In this document: positions 16,437 through 24,993 of the stretch, piece by piece | Position numbering within the stretch: the first letter of the stretch is position 1 | Layout of the letters: each line of letters starts with the position of its first letter | From: Cysteiniphilum halobium | GTDB taxonomy: Bacteria > Pseudomonadota > Gammaproteobacteria > Francisellales > Francisellaceae | NCBI RefSeq assembly: GCF_003574425.1 | Contig: NZ_QLIU01000064.1 | Coordinates: forward strand, 1 to 64,000 | Reading direction: 5' to 3' | Length of the DNA stretch: 64,000 nt | Notes under the pieces: model-generated | Told to the model about the DNA's origin: nothing | The model's input: only the letters and a program-made list of their open reading frames with translations | The model's database searches: none | Position numbers and translations under genes: made by a program

Positions 16437-17696
16437 ATGCAAGGGGGTTGTGTGGGGAATAATATCAATAAGCTTAAGTTGGTTATCACTTTTATTGCTC
16501 TTAGTATATTGACGTGCGGGTTGCCTATTTATGTTATGCAAGCCACGGCTTATTTTCATATATCAACTATTGAAGCAGGGTCATTAGAGAGTTATCAAAA
16601 CATTACAGGAATTCTCGCATCATTCGTAATTTTTGGTTTCTTGTTGCGTTATGGCTATAGAAGGTCAATTATTGCGTGTATGGGGGTGTTGGTTGTATTT
16701 GCTTTTTTAATGCCGATTTGGAATGGAATATGGGCAATACGCTTGTATCTGATTTTAATCGGTATTGCTATGGTTGTCATGAAAGTAACTGTTTATTCTT
16801 CGGTGTCGCTTTTGATTAAAGATGCTAAAAAACATGCAAGTTTCTTAAACTTTGCTGAAGCAATATACACCCTAGGGTCAGTTGCTGGTATGTGGATGTT
16901 TTCAGTTTTCATTCGCAAAATGCCAGCGCATTGGATGAATGCCTTTTGGTTAATAGGGGTGATTTGCTTAGTGGTGTTATTACTTTGGTTACTGACTGAT
17001 TTCCCCAAGATTTCAGTGGATAATGCGGAGCATGTGTCAGTAAAACAGCAGGCAAAAATGTTTGTCCCGATCATTTGTAGTGGCGCTAGTGTATTATTTC
17101 TCTTACTATTATTTTGCAGTGAAACACTAGAACAAGGTGTTGGCTCATGGCTGCCTTATTTCTTTCATGGACAGTTTCTCATGACACAAGCATTTGCTGC
17201 AAAGTTAGCAAGTCTTCTGATGTTTGGGGAATTAATTGGGAGAGTTTTTGGTGGTATTGTATTGCGCTTTATTCGCTGGGACTATTTTTTTATGGTCATG
17301 TTTTTTATAGGCTTTGTGTTTATTGGTACTGCAGTTAAAACTATGCCTAGCGAGCTAAATGCTATCACAACCTGGTCAGCAGTTCCATGGAATGGCTATG
17401 CACTTGTTGCAATTGGTTTTTTTCTGGGACCAATTTATCCGACTATTATTTCAGCATTGTTAATAACACAAAGGAAATCATACCATGCAATTACGATGAG
17501 TTTAGTCATGATATTTACTGCATTATTTGATAGTGTATCTTCAAAATTACTGGGCGTTTTAATGTACTTAACAAGTGATCGAATTGCATTTGCTCTTGTG
17601 GTTATTCCATGCTTTGTGCTGTTCTTTAGCTTTATTCATTTATATTATAAATCTGCGCATAAGAACAAATATGTATATATAGAGAAAGGTATGTAA
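16437..17696 (+). CDS. FucP/TsgA-like MFS transporter
   Basis: A 419-residue inner-membrane permease with about 12 hydrophobic segments and the weak loop motifs of the fucose-permease branch (GFLLRYGYRRSII after TM2, and GELIGRVFGGIVLRFI in the second half). There is no sugar-porter PETK motif, so it differs from the inositol carrier at 9107-10495. An in-frame GTG at 16452 could be the true start, because AAGGGGG lies just upstream. The stop is 4 bp before a trehalase-like hydrolase gene, which suggests that it imports a glycoside or oligosaccharide cut in the cytoplasm. Substrate unknown. Confidence 0.85.
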   Translation: MQGGCVGNNINKLKLVITFIALSILTCGLPIYVMQATAYFHISTIEAGSLESYQNITGILASFVIFGFLLRYGYRRSIIACMGVLVVFAFLMPIWNGIWAIRLYLILIGIAMVVMKVTVYSSVSLLIKDAKKHASFLNFAEAIYTLGSVAGMWMFSVFIRKMPAHWMNAFWLIGVICLVVLLLWLLTDFPKISVDNAEHVSVKQQAKMFVPIICSGASVLFLLLLFCSETLEQGVGSWLPYFFHGQFLMTQAFAAKLASLLMFGELIGRVFGGIVLRFIRWDYFFMVMFFIGFVFIGTAVKTMPSELNAITTWSAVPWNGYALVAIGFFLGPIYPTIISALLITQRKSYHAITMSLVMIFTALFDSVSSKLLGVLMYLTSDRIAFALVVIPCFVLFFSFIHLYYKSAHKNKYVYIEKGM

Positions 17697-17700
17697 CTCC

Positions 17701-19203
17701 ATGTTTAAATCGACCTACATTCACAATCCTTTAGTCAGTGAAAACCTATTTCGAAATCATCAATATTATATACAGGATCTACCTGATTTTAAAACAGCTA
17801 AAGCAAAGCTGCCAGTTATCTTTTGGGAGGGACATCAAACGTATGTAGAGTGCTATAATAAAGCGTGGGAAATTGCGTTCTCTAATTTATGTCAGCCGAC
17901 TAAGGAAAGTGGTTTTATTAGTAACTTTATTGATACGGCTTACAACGGCAATCTATTTATGTGGGATTCAGCCTTTATGATGATGTTTGGACTTTATGGT
18001 AGAAGAGTCTTTAACTTTCAGGGAACTCTTGATAACTTCTATGCTAAACAGCACCCAGATGGATTTATTTGCCGAGAAATCAAAGCACAAAATGGTGCAG
18101 ATCAATTTCATCGTTATGACTTAGTAAGTACAGGGCCTAACTTATTTCCATGGGCTGAATGGGTATACTTTGAGCAAACAAATGACCTTAAACGTTTAGA
18201 GAGCATCTTTCCAGTACTAGTGGCTTATCATCAGTGGTTAAAACATAATAGAACTTGGAAAGATGGTAGTTATTATGCCAGTGGCTGGGCAACAGGTATG
18301 GATAATCAGCCTAGATTGGAAAGAGGGTATCATTGGAATTTTAGTCATGGGCATATGAGCTGGTTGGATACTAACTTGCAGCAAATTTTGTCGGGTAAAA
18401 TATTAATGAAAATAGGTGAAGTGATTGAGCGTTGGCAAGAGATCGAAGATATTATGGATGAAACAGAGATCTTAGAGCGATATGTTAATCAATATATGTA
18501 TGATTCAAAAACCGCCTTTTACTATGATAGATTAAAAAATGGCTCTTTGAATGATGTAAAATCAATTGGGGCATACTGGGGACTTGTTAGTGAGACTTTT
18601 CCAGCAGATAGAGTAAAAAAGCTTTGCGATTATCTTGAAGACCCGGCGATATTTAATCGACCGCACCGCATCCCGTCACTGTCTTATGATCATCCAAAAT
18701 ATCAGGAATATGGACGTTATTGGCAAGGTGGGGTATGGGCTCCTACAAATTATATGACCTTAAAAGGGTTAGAGAAGTATAATTATCAAAAACTTGCTTT
18801 TGAGATTGCTAAAAACCATTTGGATAATGTTGTTTCTATATATAAACAGACAGGTACATTATGGGAGAATTATGCTCCTGAACATATTGTGGCTGCAAAA
18901 CCCGCAAAGCCAGATTTTGTTGGTTGGAGTGGTATTATTCCTATTGCTGTTTTATTAGAGAATGTGTTTGGAGTCCAGCCAGATGCTCCACGAAATACGA
19001 TTCATTGGCATGTGCAATTAGTAGAAAACTATTTCTCTATAGATAACTACCCTTTTGCTCTAGATAATACAGTTAAGCTAAGCTGTAATACAAAAAATAT
19101 TGAGAACGGTTTTCCTGCAGTTATTGTGAAGTCACAGAAGCCTTTAACAGTAAAGCTATATTATAAAGGGAAAGAGAGAGTCTTTGAAAGTGAGATCATT
19201 TAA
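17701..19203 (+). CDS. trehalase-like glycoside hydrolase (GH63/MGH1-type)
   Basis: A 500-residue (alpha/alpha)6-barrel enzyme without signal peptide, so cytoplasmic. Typical blocks are NLFMWDSAFMMMFGLYG (about 84-100), GWATGMDNQPR (D201 as the likely general acid), SWLDTNLQQ, WQGGVWAPTNYM, and TLWENYAPE (E389 as the likely base). These are shared by GH63 glucosidases, GH37 trehalases and bacterial glucosylglycerate or mannosylglycerate hydrolases, so the substrate is not fixed. It lies 4 bp after a FucP-like carrier and divergent from the uxu operon. It may release inositol, glucuronate or glucose from an imported glycoside; that link is inference. Confidence 0.85.
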   Translation: MFKSTYIHNPLVSENLFRNHQYYIQDLPDFKTAKAKLPVIFWEGHQTYVECYNKAWEIAFSNLCQPTKESGFISNFIDTAYNGNLFMWDSAFMMMFGLYGRRVFNFQGTLDNFYAKQHPDGFICREIKAQNGADQFHRYDLVSTGPNLFPWAEWVYFEQTNDLKRLESIFPVLVAYHQWLKHNRTWKDGSYYASGWATGMDNQPRLERGYHWNFSHGHMSWLDTNLQQILSGKILMKIGEVIERWQEIEDIMDETEILERYVNQYMYDSKTAFYYDRLKNGSLNDVKSIGAYWGLVSETFPADRVKKLCDYLEDPAIFNRPHRIPSLSYDHPKYQEYGRYWQGGVWAPTNYMTLKGLEKYNYQKLAFEIAKNHLDNVVSIYKQTGTLWENYAPEHIVAAKPAKPDFVGWSGIIPIAVLLENVFGVQPDAPRNTIHWHVQLVENYFSIDNYPFALDNTVKLSCNTKNIENGFPAVIVKSQKPLTVKLYYKGKERVFESEII

Positions 19204-19242
19204 CAAATTTATTAAGTATTGGTAATGGTAGAAATATTGTGA

Positions 19243-20955
19243 TTATAGGCGCTTCAATGGGTAATAATGAGGGATCCATTGTGCGTTGCTAACGAGTTTT
19301 TCGACTTCAGACTCTTTAGCCTTGATGCTTGATAACCCTTCTCTAACTGCTTGTTTGGCAACGGCAATAGCTACAGCTTTACTAACAATAGTAGCATCAT
19401 GAATTGGTGGTAACACAGGGTTATTGACGGACTGATGTAGTGGTGAGAAGTTAGACAATGTCTGACTGGCAACGCGGATCATACCATCAGACATTTTTGT
19501 GGCTTTAACAGCGATAGCCCCCAAACCAAGTCCTGGGAAAATGAATGCATTATTGCCTTGTGATATTTGATAGGTTTTCCCCTGATATACAACAGGTGTA
19601 AATGGGCTGCCAGCGGCAATAATGGCTTTGGCATTTGTCCAATGGATAAGATTCTCAGGTGTGGCCTCACAGTGTGAATTTGGGTTTGATAACGGCATGA
19701 TAAGCGGGCGCTCAATATTTTGTGCCATTGTTGTGACAATAGGTTTATTAAAAGCGCCTTTAACCGTTGAACAACCGATTAAGATCGTTGCTTTGGCGTT
19801 TTGAACGACCTCAAGCAAGGAAATATTCTGAGGATTGCTAATATTCCAATCTTTGAGTTGCTTTCTTGATTTAGCATAAGGCTTTTGAAAGTCTGGTAAG
19901 TTGGGCATGTCTTCGATAACCAAACCGAGTCTATCAATGATATAAAAGCGATCTAAAGCTTGCTTTCTGGTCATGCCACTGGTAATAAAAGCATCAAGAA
20001 TCTGATCCATAATTCCACATCCTGCGGTCCCGGCACCAAACATCACGACTCGATGATCACTGAATTTTGTTTGTGTGGCTTTGATAGCTGAAATCACATT
20101 AGCCGTAGCGACAATTCCTGTGCCTTGCATATCATCATTGAAAGTACAAAGTTGATTGCGATAGGTTTCTAAAATGGTGCGCGCGTGATCTCGGCCAAAA
20201 TCTTCCCAATGCAAATAGACATTAGGAAAGTGCTTCTTAACACTAGTGACAAACTTTTCTATGAATTGATCATATTTTTTGCCTGTGATTCGCGGATGAC
20301 GAGCCCCAAGATACATTGGGTTATCTAGTAGCTTTTGATTATTAGTGCCAACATCAAGTTGTACAGGTAGCACATTAGTGGGATTAATCCCAGCACAAAT
20401 AATATAAACCATCAGTTTGCCAATACTGATGTCCATACCACCAATGCCCCAATCACCAATGCCAAGTACGGCTTCACCATCAGTAACAATAATAAAGTCA
20501 ATCTGTTGATTTTTAGCGATATTACCTAGAATTTTATCCATTTGTTTTTGTTCATCATAGGCAAGATACACGCCAGCTGGACGTCGAAATTCGCTAGAGT
20601 ATTGCTCAACTGCGTCACCAACTGTTGGTGTATAAACAATGGGTAAAACTTCATCAATGTGTTGTGAACAAAATTTATAAAAGAGTGTTATATTGCTATC
20701 ATGCAATGTGTGAAGAAAAATGTTTTTCTGAATATTATCATTTTTCTCCTGAAATTGGCGGTAGACTCGCATAAGCTGTGATGAGAGACTTTCGATTTGT
20801 ATAGGCAATTTACCGAGTAAATCAAATGCCTCGCGCTCTTCTTTGGTAAACGCAGTCCCTTTATTTAACAGTGGATTGTCCATTAGTGCACGCGCGGAAA
20901 GTGAAGTTTGAATTTCTTGCGTTTGCCCATCTTTATTGGTGATAACTTTAAACAT
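19243..20955 (-). CDS. maeA: NAD-dependent malic enzyme
   Basis: Oxidative decarboxylation of malate to pyruvate. The 570-residue protein is of the long SfcA type. It has LPIVYTPTVGDAVEQYS near residue 105, the metal/substrate segment VTDGEAVLGIGDWGIGG, FNDDMQGTGIVATANV, the Rossmann motif GAGTAGCGI, and MPLSNPNSHCEATPENL. It is a single gene, converging with the hydrolase gene (39-bp gap) and 123 bp from smg. NAD versus NADP preference is inferred from subfamily length only. It would supply pyruvate from dicarboxylates, which fits the presence of a DASS carrier in the same region. Confidence 0.93.
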   Translation of the reverse strand: MFKVITNKDGQTQEIQTSLSARALMDNPLLNKGTAFTKEEREAFDLLGKLPIQIESLSSQLMRVYRQFQEKNDNIQKNIFLHTLHDSNITLFYKFCSQHIDEVLPIVYTPTVGDAVEQYSSEFRRPAGVYLAYDEQKQMDKILGNIAKNQQIDFIIVTDGEAVLGIGDWGIGGMDISIGKLMVYIICAGINPTNVLPVQLDVGTNNQKLLDNPMYLGARHPRITGKKYDQFIEKFVTSVKKHFPNVYLHWEDFGRDHARTILETYRNQLCTFNDDMQGTGIVATANVISAIKATQTKFSDHRVVMFGAGTAGCGIMDQILDAFITSGMTRKQALDRFYIIDRLGLVIEDMPNLPDFQKPYAKSRKQLKDWNISNPQNISLLEVVQNAKATILIGCSTVKGAFNKPIVTTMAQNIERPLIMPLSNPNSHCEATPENLIHWTNAKAIIAAGSPFTPVVYQGKTYQISQGNNAFIFPGLGLGAIAVKATKMSDGMIRVASQTLSNFSPLHQSVNNPVLPPIHDATIVSKAVAIAVAKQAVREGLSSIKAKESEVEKLVSNAQWIPHYYPLKRL

Positions 20956-21078
20956 ATCAGCTCCTTGCTATTTTGACATTACGATATGAGTATAGATTTA
21001 TAAATGATAAGTGCAATGTTTGTTGGACAGTTAAAATAAGAAAAGAAAGTGGTGTTAAGGAAAAGTAGAATAATGTGA

Positions 21079-21561
21079 TTAATGAGTACGAAAAGATCTT
21101 ATCAACATTTCATCAACAGGGATAAAGCTATCAAAGACCTCATCTTCTTGATTGGCAATTGTCATCTCAAACACCCACAAAAATTGCTCTTCGGTAATCG
21201 TATGTGTACCAAGCGACATAATTTGTTCAATAATAAACTCAAGCTCATGTGACTTAATGTCACCTGTTAAATATGATTCCAGTAGGAAACGTAAACTTTC
21301 CACGGGGATAATCGCCTTTTCTTGGCGAGTAAAAACACGCACAGTTTCAGGATGATAATCCACTCTTGGTTCATCGTTGAATTTACTAAAGCGTTCAATC
21401 CAAGACAATGCCCGATCAATTGTTTGTGGTGTGAGTCCAGCTTTTTGCAGCTCATGTAATATCTCTTGTGAGTCTGTTAATTTGACCATATCACCATCGA
21501 AATAGGGCAAATCACTAAACAGCGACATGAGAACTTGTAGTATAGGGGCTTTATTGTTCAT
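21079..21561 (-). CDS. smg: Smg family protein (DUF494)
   Basis: A 160-residue cytoplasmic protein of the Smg/DUF494 family. It is recognised by its acidic start with VLMSLFSDLPYFDGDM, the central VFTRQEKAIIPVESLRFLLE, and the C-terminal VDEMLIRSFR. Biochemical role is not established. The place directly after dprA (9-bp gap) is the conserved gammaproteobacterial order and the strongest support. topA, which often follows, is absent here and replaced by maeA. Confidence 0.93.
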   Translation of the reverse strand: MNNKAPILQVLMSLFSDLPYFDGDMVKLTDSQEILHELQKAGLTPQTIDRALSWIERFSKFNDEPRVDYHPETVRVFTRQEKAIIPVESLRFLLESYLTGDIKSHELEFIIEQIMSLGTHTITEEQFLWVFEMTIANQEDEVFDSFIPVDEMLIRSFRTH

Positions 21562-21570
21562 GTTACCTTA

Positions 21571-22653
21571 TTAGAGTCGTTTATATCCACCAGGAACAGC
21601 ACCAATAAGTGCTTCCATCTCAAGCTCAAATAGTATGCCAGTTATTTTTGCATATGTTAAGTTGGTCGTGTCAATAATTTTATCAATTGTGGTGCAGTTA
21701 GAGCCTATGCTATCAAAAACAAGCTGTTGCTCAGAAGTGAGTAATAAGGATTGTTGAAAAGGTGCCTGTAACTCAGTGAGTGTTGATCTAAGATTAAGCT
21801 CATCAATAATGTCATCTGCCGAACTAACAAGCTTTGCACCCATTTGAATGAGTTTATGACAGCCATGACTTTGCTGATGAAATATATTACCAGGAATGGC
21901 AAAGACATCGCGATTTTGTTCAAGGGCATGCATAGCAGTGATTAGTGATCCACTTTTGTGTGCTGCTTCAATCACAACAACACCAAGACTTAAGCCGCTA
22001 ATGAGACGATTTCTTTTGGGGAAATGGAAGCGTTTGGGTGTTTGCCCTAATAAAAATTCAGAAATGATTAATCCTCGAGATTGAATTTGTGCATAGAGGT
22101 TACGATTTTGTGCGGGATAACACAGATCAACTCCAGTGCCTAGCACTGCAATTGTGTGGCCATTTTGATTAAGTGTTTCCTGGTGTGCTAAAGTATCAAT
22201 GCCAAGTGCCATGCCGCTATTGATGGTTAGCTTTGCCTGTACAAGGTCAGGTATAAGTGCTTTGATGCACTCACTACCATAAAGACTTGCTTGACGTGTG
22301 CCAACGATAGCAAGTTGTAATGAACTAAATAAAGAAATATCACCAATGGCATATAAGCTTAGTGGTGGGTTGCTGATTTGTTTTAATTGTTTAGGAAATG
22401 CTGAATCAGTTAGGTGAATTAAATGATGTTTAGAAGACAATGCAAGCCATGTATTGATTTTCTTAAGATAAGAGAGGAATTTCTGTTGTTGGATAAAGTC
22501 AATTGCCTGTTGGCTTAAGTTTAGAATATGTTGATAAAGATGTGGCTTAGCAAGAAAGTCATCCATACCAACTTGTAGGCTGGCAAGCTTTTGGTAATGC
22601 TTAAAAGAAAAACCAGGAATAGTGTGTAAAACACTAAAGCTCATGTTTGACAT
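21571..22653 (-). CDS. dprA: DNA-processing protein DprA
   Basis: Binds incoming single-stranded DNA and loads RecA during natural transformation. The 360-residue protein has an N-terminal helical domain (about 1-100), the Rossmann core with LAIVGTRQASLYG, INSGMALGIDTLAHQ, ERNRLISGLS-like (FPKRNRLISGLSLGVVVIEA) and VFAIPGNIFHQQSHGCHKLI, and a C-terminal winged-helix-like tail (last 60 residues, NCTTIDKII). It overlaps the upstream gene by 20 bp and is followed by smg. Presence of DprA alone does not prove competence. Confidence 0.95.
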   Translation of the reverse strand: MSNMSFSVLHTIPGFSFKHYQKLASLQVGMDDFLAKPHLYQHILNLSQQAIDFIQQQKFLSYLKKINTWLALSSKHHLIHLTDSAFPKQLKQISNPPLSLYAIGDISLFSSLQLAIVGTRQASLYGSECIKALIPDLVQAKLTINSGMALGIDTLAHQETLNQNGHTIAVLGTGVDLCYPAQNRNLYAQIQSRGLIISEFLLGQTPKRFHFPKRNRLISGLSLGVVVIEAAHKSGSLITAMHALEQNRDVFAIPGNIFHQQSHGCHKLIQMGAKLVSSADDIIDELNLRSTLTELQAPFQQSLLLTSEQQLVFDSIGSNCTTIDKIIDTTNLTYAKITGILFELEMEALIGAVPGGYKRL

Positions 22654-23428
22654 GGTGCTTTGGTAGTTGAGTTAATACCGTGCTACCAATCATTACCTCC
22701 TGTTTGGCATCAGTCACAAGAGCAATGGCGTGATGGCTGGCAATACGATAAATGAAACCTTGGCCTAAAAACTGTCCAGGGATTGCATAACCATTTACTT
22801 CTCTGGTAGGTGACTCAAAATAAATACGCATGCCCATTTTAAGTCCTGCGTTTTGCCCGGTATTGATCAAAACGGATTGATAAGTTCCTGCAAAGTCAGC
22901 TTCTCCTTCTAATTGTGTTACTTTACCGACAATATTAGTATTAGCCATAATTTCATGATCAGGCAACTTTGTTTGTACCAAGTCAGAGGGTAGCACATAA
23001 TCACCAATTTTAATCTCTTGGGTTATGCTGATAATATGCATAACTAATGTTCCTTTATAATTGCCCGCAAACTGTGCTTTGCCAAGACGTTTGAAAATGT
23101 AGTCGTATTTATCCTTAGCATAAGGAATACTGTTTACATGTGAAAAAATGTAATAAAATGGTGTTTCATCGGTTTTAGAAACATAAACTGTATCGCCTAA
23201 GCTTACCAGTTCTCGTTCTTTTTTTGACATAATAATTTTGCCGACCTTGTTTAAGGGGGTGTCAGATAAGTAATGGTTACTAAAAAATATATGATATTTT
23301 TCATATAAAGATTTGGCATGTAGAGGTTTGATTAGGAGTATAGCAAATAATAAAAAGGCAATAACCAACAGCAATTTGTGTGGAAAAACGATCGGCTGCG
23401 CATTTCGCGCCAAGGAGTATTTGTGCAT
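22634..23428 (-). CDS. membrane-anchored protein linked to dprA, LysM-protein family without visible LysM
   Basis: The product has 264 residues with one N-terminal hydrophobic segment (about 17-37, LLLVIAFLLFAILLI), which anchors it or serves as a signal; the rest is periplasmic. The body has two similar halves built around QFAGNYKGTLVM and DFAGTYQSVLIN, each followed by a GDYVLPSD or GMRIYFES strand. This matches the C-terminal part of LysM-domain proteins that precede dprA in many gammaproteobacteria. I see no LysM repeat (the usual YxVxxGDTLxxIA) at its N-terminus, although GDTVYV appears near residue 79. Function unknown; it overlaps dprA by 20 bp. Confidence 0.7.
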   Translation of the reverse strand: MHKYSLARNAQPIVFPHKLLLVIAFLLFAILLIKPLHAKSLYEKYHIFFSNHYLSDTPLNKVGKIIMSKKERELVSLGDTVYVSKTDETPFYYIFSHVNSIPYAKDKYDYIFKRLGKAQFAGNYKGTLVMHIISITQEIKIGDYVLPSDLVQTKLPDHEIMANTNIVGKVTQLEGEADFAGTYQSVLINTGQNAGLKMGMRIYFESPTREVNGYAIPGQFLGQGFIYRIASHHAIALVTDAKQEVMIGSTVLTQLPKHHVKHEL

Positions 23429-23537
23429 TTTTTATAAATCTCGTAAAATGTGCGCGTTAGTAATATGCTAAAACTCTAGCCTAGATGTTGGAGAAAAGCA
23501 AAAGAAGCATAAAAAATGAATGAAACAAAGGAATTAC

Positions 23538-23981
23538 ATGAAAATACAAAGAGATAGCTTTGTAAAGATGCATTTTAAAATCCGTTTAAAAGATGGTTCA
23601 ATTGCTGAAGATACAAAAAATTATGATCGCCCATATGTTTTTCAAATGGGTAAGGGTACATTTTCAGAAAAAGTAGAAAGTGAGCTGCTTGGCTTAGATG
23701 TTGGTGTTAATCGCAAGATGATGCTGATGCCTGAGGATGCATTTGGCCAAAAACATCCAGCAATGATTTATGAAGTGCCAAAAAAGAGATTCCCAGAGGA
23801 TATGGCGCTAGAAGAAGGTCTTATTATTGCTTTCTCGCAAAAAGATGGTACTGAATTGCCCGGCGTGATTGTTGGTATCCATGAGTATGATGTGACGGTT
23901 GATTTTAATCACCCATTATCTGGTCAGGTTATTTTGTTTGATGTTGATATCTTAGAAGTTTCAGATAAGGAATTTGCCTAA
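23538..23981 (+). CDS. fkpB: FKBP-type peptidyl-prolyl isomerase, SlpA/FkpB type
   Basis: Soluble proline isomerase and chaperone of 147 residues. The start ATG at 23538 has AAGGA five bases upstream and is preferred to the frame start at 23520. Features are FKIRLKDGSIAEDTK, YVFQMGKGTFSEKVESELLGLDVG, the GLxVG-type turn, an insert-in-flap domain (EDAFGQKHPAMIYEVPKKRFP), and VDFNHPLSGQVILFDVDIL. NHPLAG-like NHPLSG is the family signature. Its TAA shares a base with the ispH ATG (TAATG). The fkpB-ispH pair is conserved in gammaproteobacteria. Confidence 0.94.
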   Translation: MKIQRDSFVKMHFKIRLKDGSIAEDTKNYDRPYVFQMGKGTFSEKVESELLGLDVGVNRKMMLMPEDAFGQKHPAMIYEVPKKRFPEDMALEEGLIIAFSQKDGTELPGVIVGIHEYDVTVDFNHPLSGQVILFDVDILEVSDKEFA

Positions 23982-24976
23982 TGAAGATTATTTTAGCCAA
24001 CCCACGAGGATTTTGTGCGGGTGTGTCACGTGCTGTTGATGTTGTGGAGCGCGTATTAGCTTTAGAGCCGCACCCTGTTTATGTGCGCCACGAGGTGGTG
24101 CACAATCGTGCGGTGGTTGAAAGTCTTAAAGAAAAAGGAGCTGTTTTTGTTAAAGAATTAAATGAAGTTCCAGATCATGCAGTGTGTATTTTTAGTGCGC
24201 ATGGCGTCTCTCAAGCGGTAGAAGAGGAAGCTAAAAGCAAAGAGCTTAAAATTTACGATGCAACTTGCCCATTAGTTACTAAAGTGCACAGAGAGGTACA
24301 AAAAGCTAGCAATATCGGTGTCGAGTGTGTGCTTATTGGTCATAAAGGGCATCCCGAGGTTGAAGGCACACTTGGGCAATATAAAAATAACTATAGTCAA
24401 ATATACTTGGTTGAAAATGTCGATGATGTGGCAAATCTAGATGTGCAAGATCCAACAAGACTTATTTTTGCAACACAAACAACCTTATCGGTCGATGAAA
24501 CCAAAGATATCATTGCTGCATTAAAGCTAAAATATCCTACTGTGAGCTCGCCAAAAAAAGAAGATATTTGTTATGCAACGCAGAATCGTCAGAATGCGGT
24601 TAGAGAGTTGGCTAAAGAGGTTGATATTCTCTTAGTGGTCGGCTCTAAAAATAGTTCCAACTCAAATCGCTTACGCGAGTTAGCTGAAAAAGAAGGGGTG
24701 AGTGCTTATCTTATTGACAATAAAGATGATATTAACCTTGCGTGGTTTGCTGGTAAGCATAATGCAGGTATTACAGCAGGAGCCTCGGCACCAGAGTATT
24801 TGGTGCAGCAAGTGGTCGGTTTTTTACAAGAACACTTTGCTGATGCTTATGTTGTGGATTTTGAGGGTGTCAAGGAGGAGGTCATTTTTCCACTACCAAA
24901 ACTCCTAAAACAAACTAAGCTTGGTGGTGTAAAAAATACTAATGCTCATCAAGAGACTAAAGATGCCAATAAATAA
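23981..24976 (+). CDS. ispH: 4-hydroxy-3-methylbut-2-enyl diphosphate reductase
   Basis: Last step of the MEP isoprenoid pathway, an iron-sulfur enzyme. The 331-residue product has the three cluster cysteines: C12 in NPRGFCAGV, one in YDATCPLVTKVH, and one in DICYATQNRQ. It also has the active-site histidines in HEVVHN and SAHGVS and the VVGSKNSSNSNRLREL block. About 15 extra residues at the C-terminus are low complexity. Start and upstream stop overlap as TAATG, indicating coupling to fkpB. It implies that isoprenoids are made by the MEP route. Confidence 0.97.
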   Translation: MKIILANPRGFCAGVSRAVDVVERVLALEPHPVYVRHEVVHNRAVVESLKEKGAVFVKELNEVPDHAVCIFSAHGVSQAVEEEAKSKELKIYDATCPLVTKVHREVQKASNIGVECVLIGHKGHPEVEGTLGQYKNNYSQIYLVENVDDVANLDVQDPTRLIFATQTTLSVDETKDIIAALKLKYPTVSSPKKEDICYATQNRQNAVRELAKEVDILLVVGSKNSSNSNRLRELAEKEGVSAYLIDNKDDINLAWFAGKHNAGITAGASAPEYLVQQVVGFLQEHFADAYVVDFEGVKEEVIFPLPKLLKQTKLGGVKNTNAHQETKDANK

Positions 24977-24993
24977 CGTGTAAGGAAGATGCG

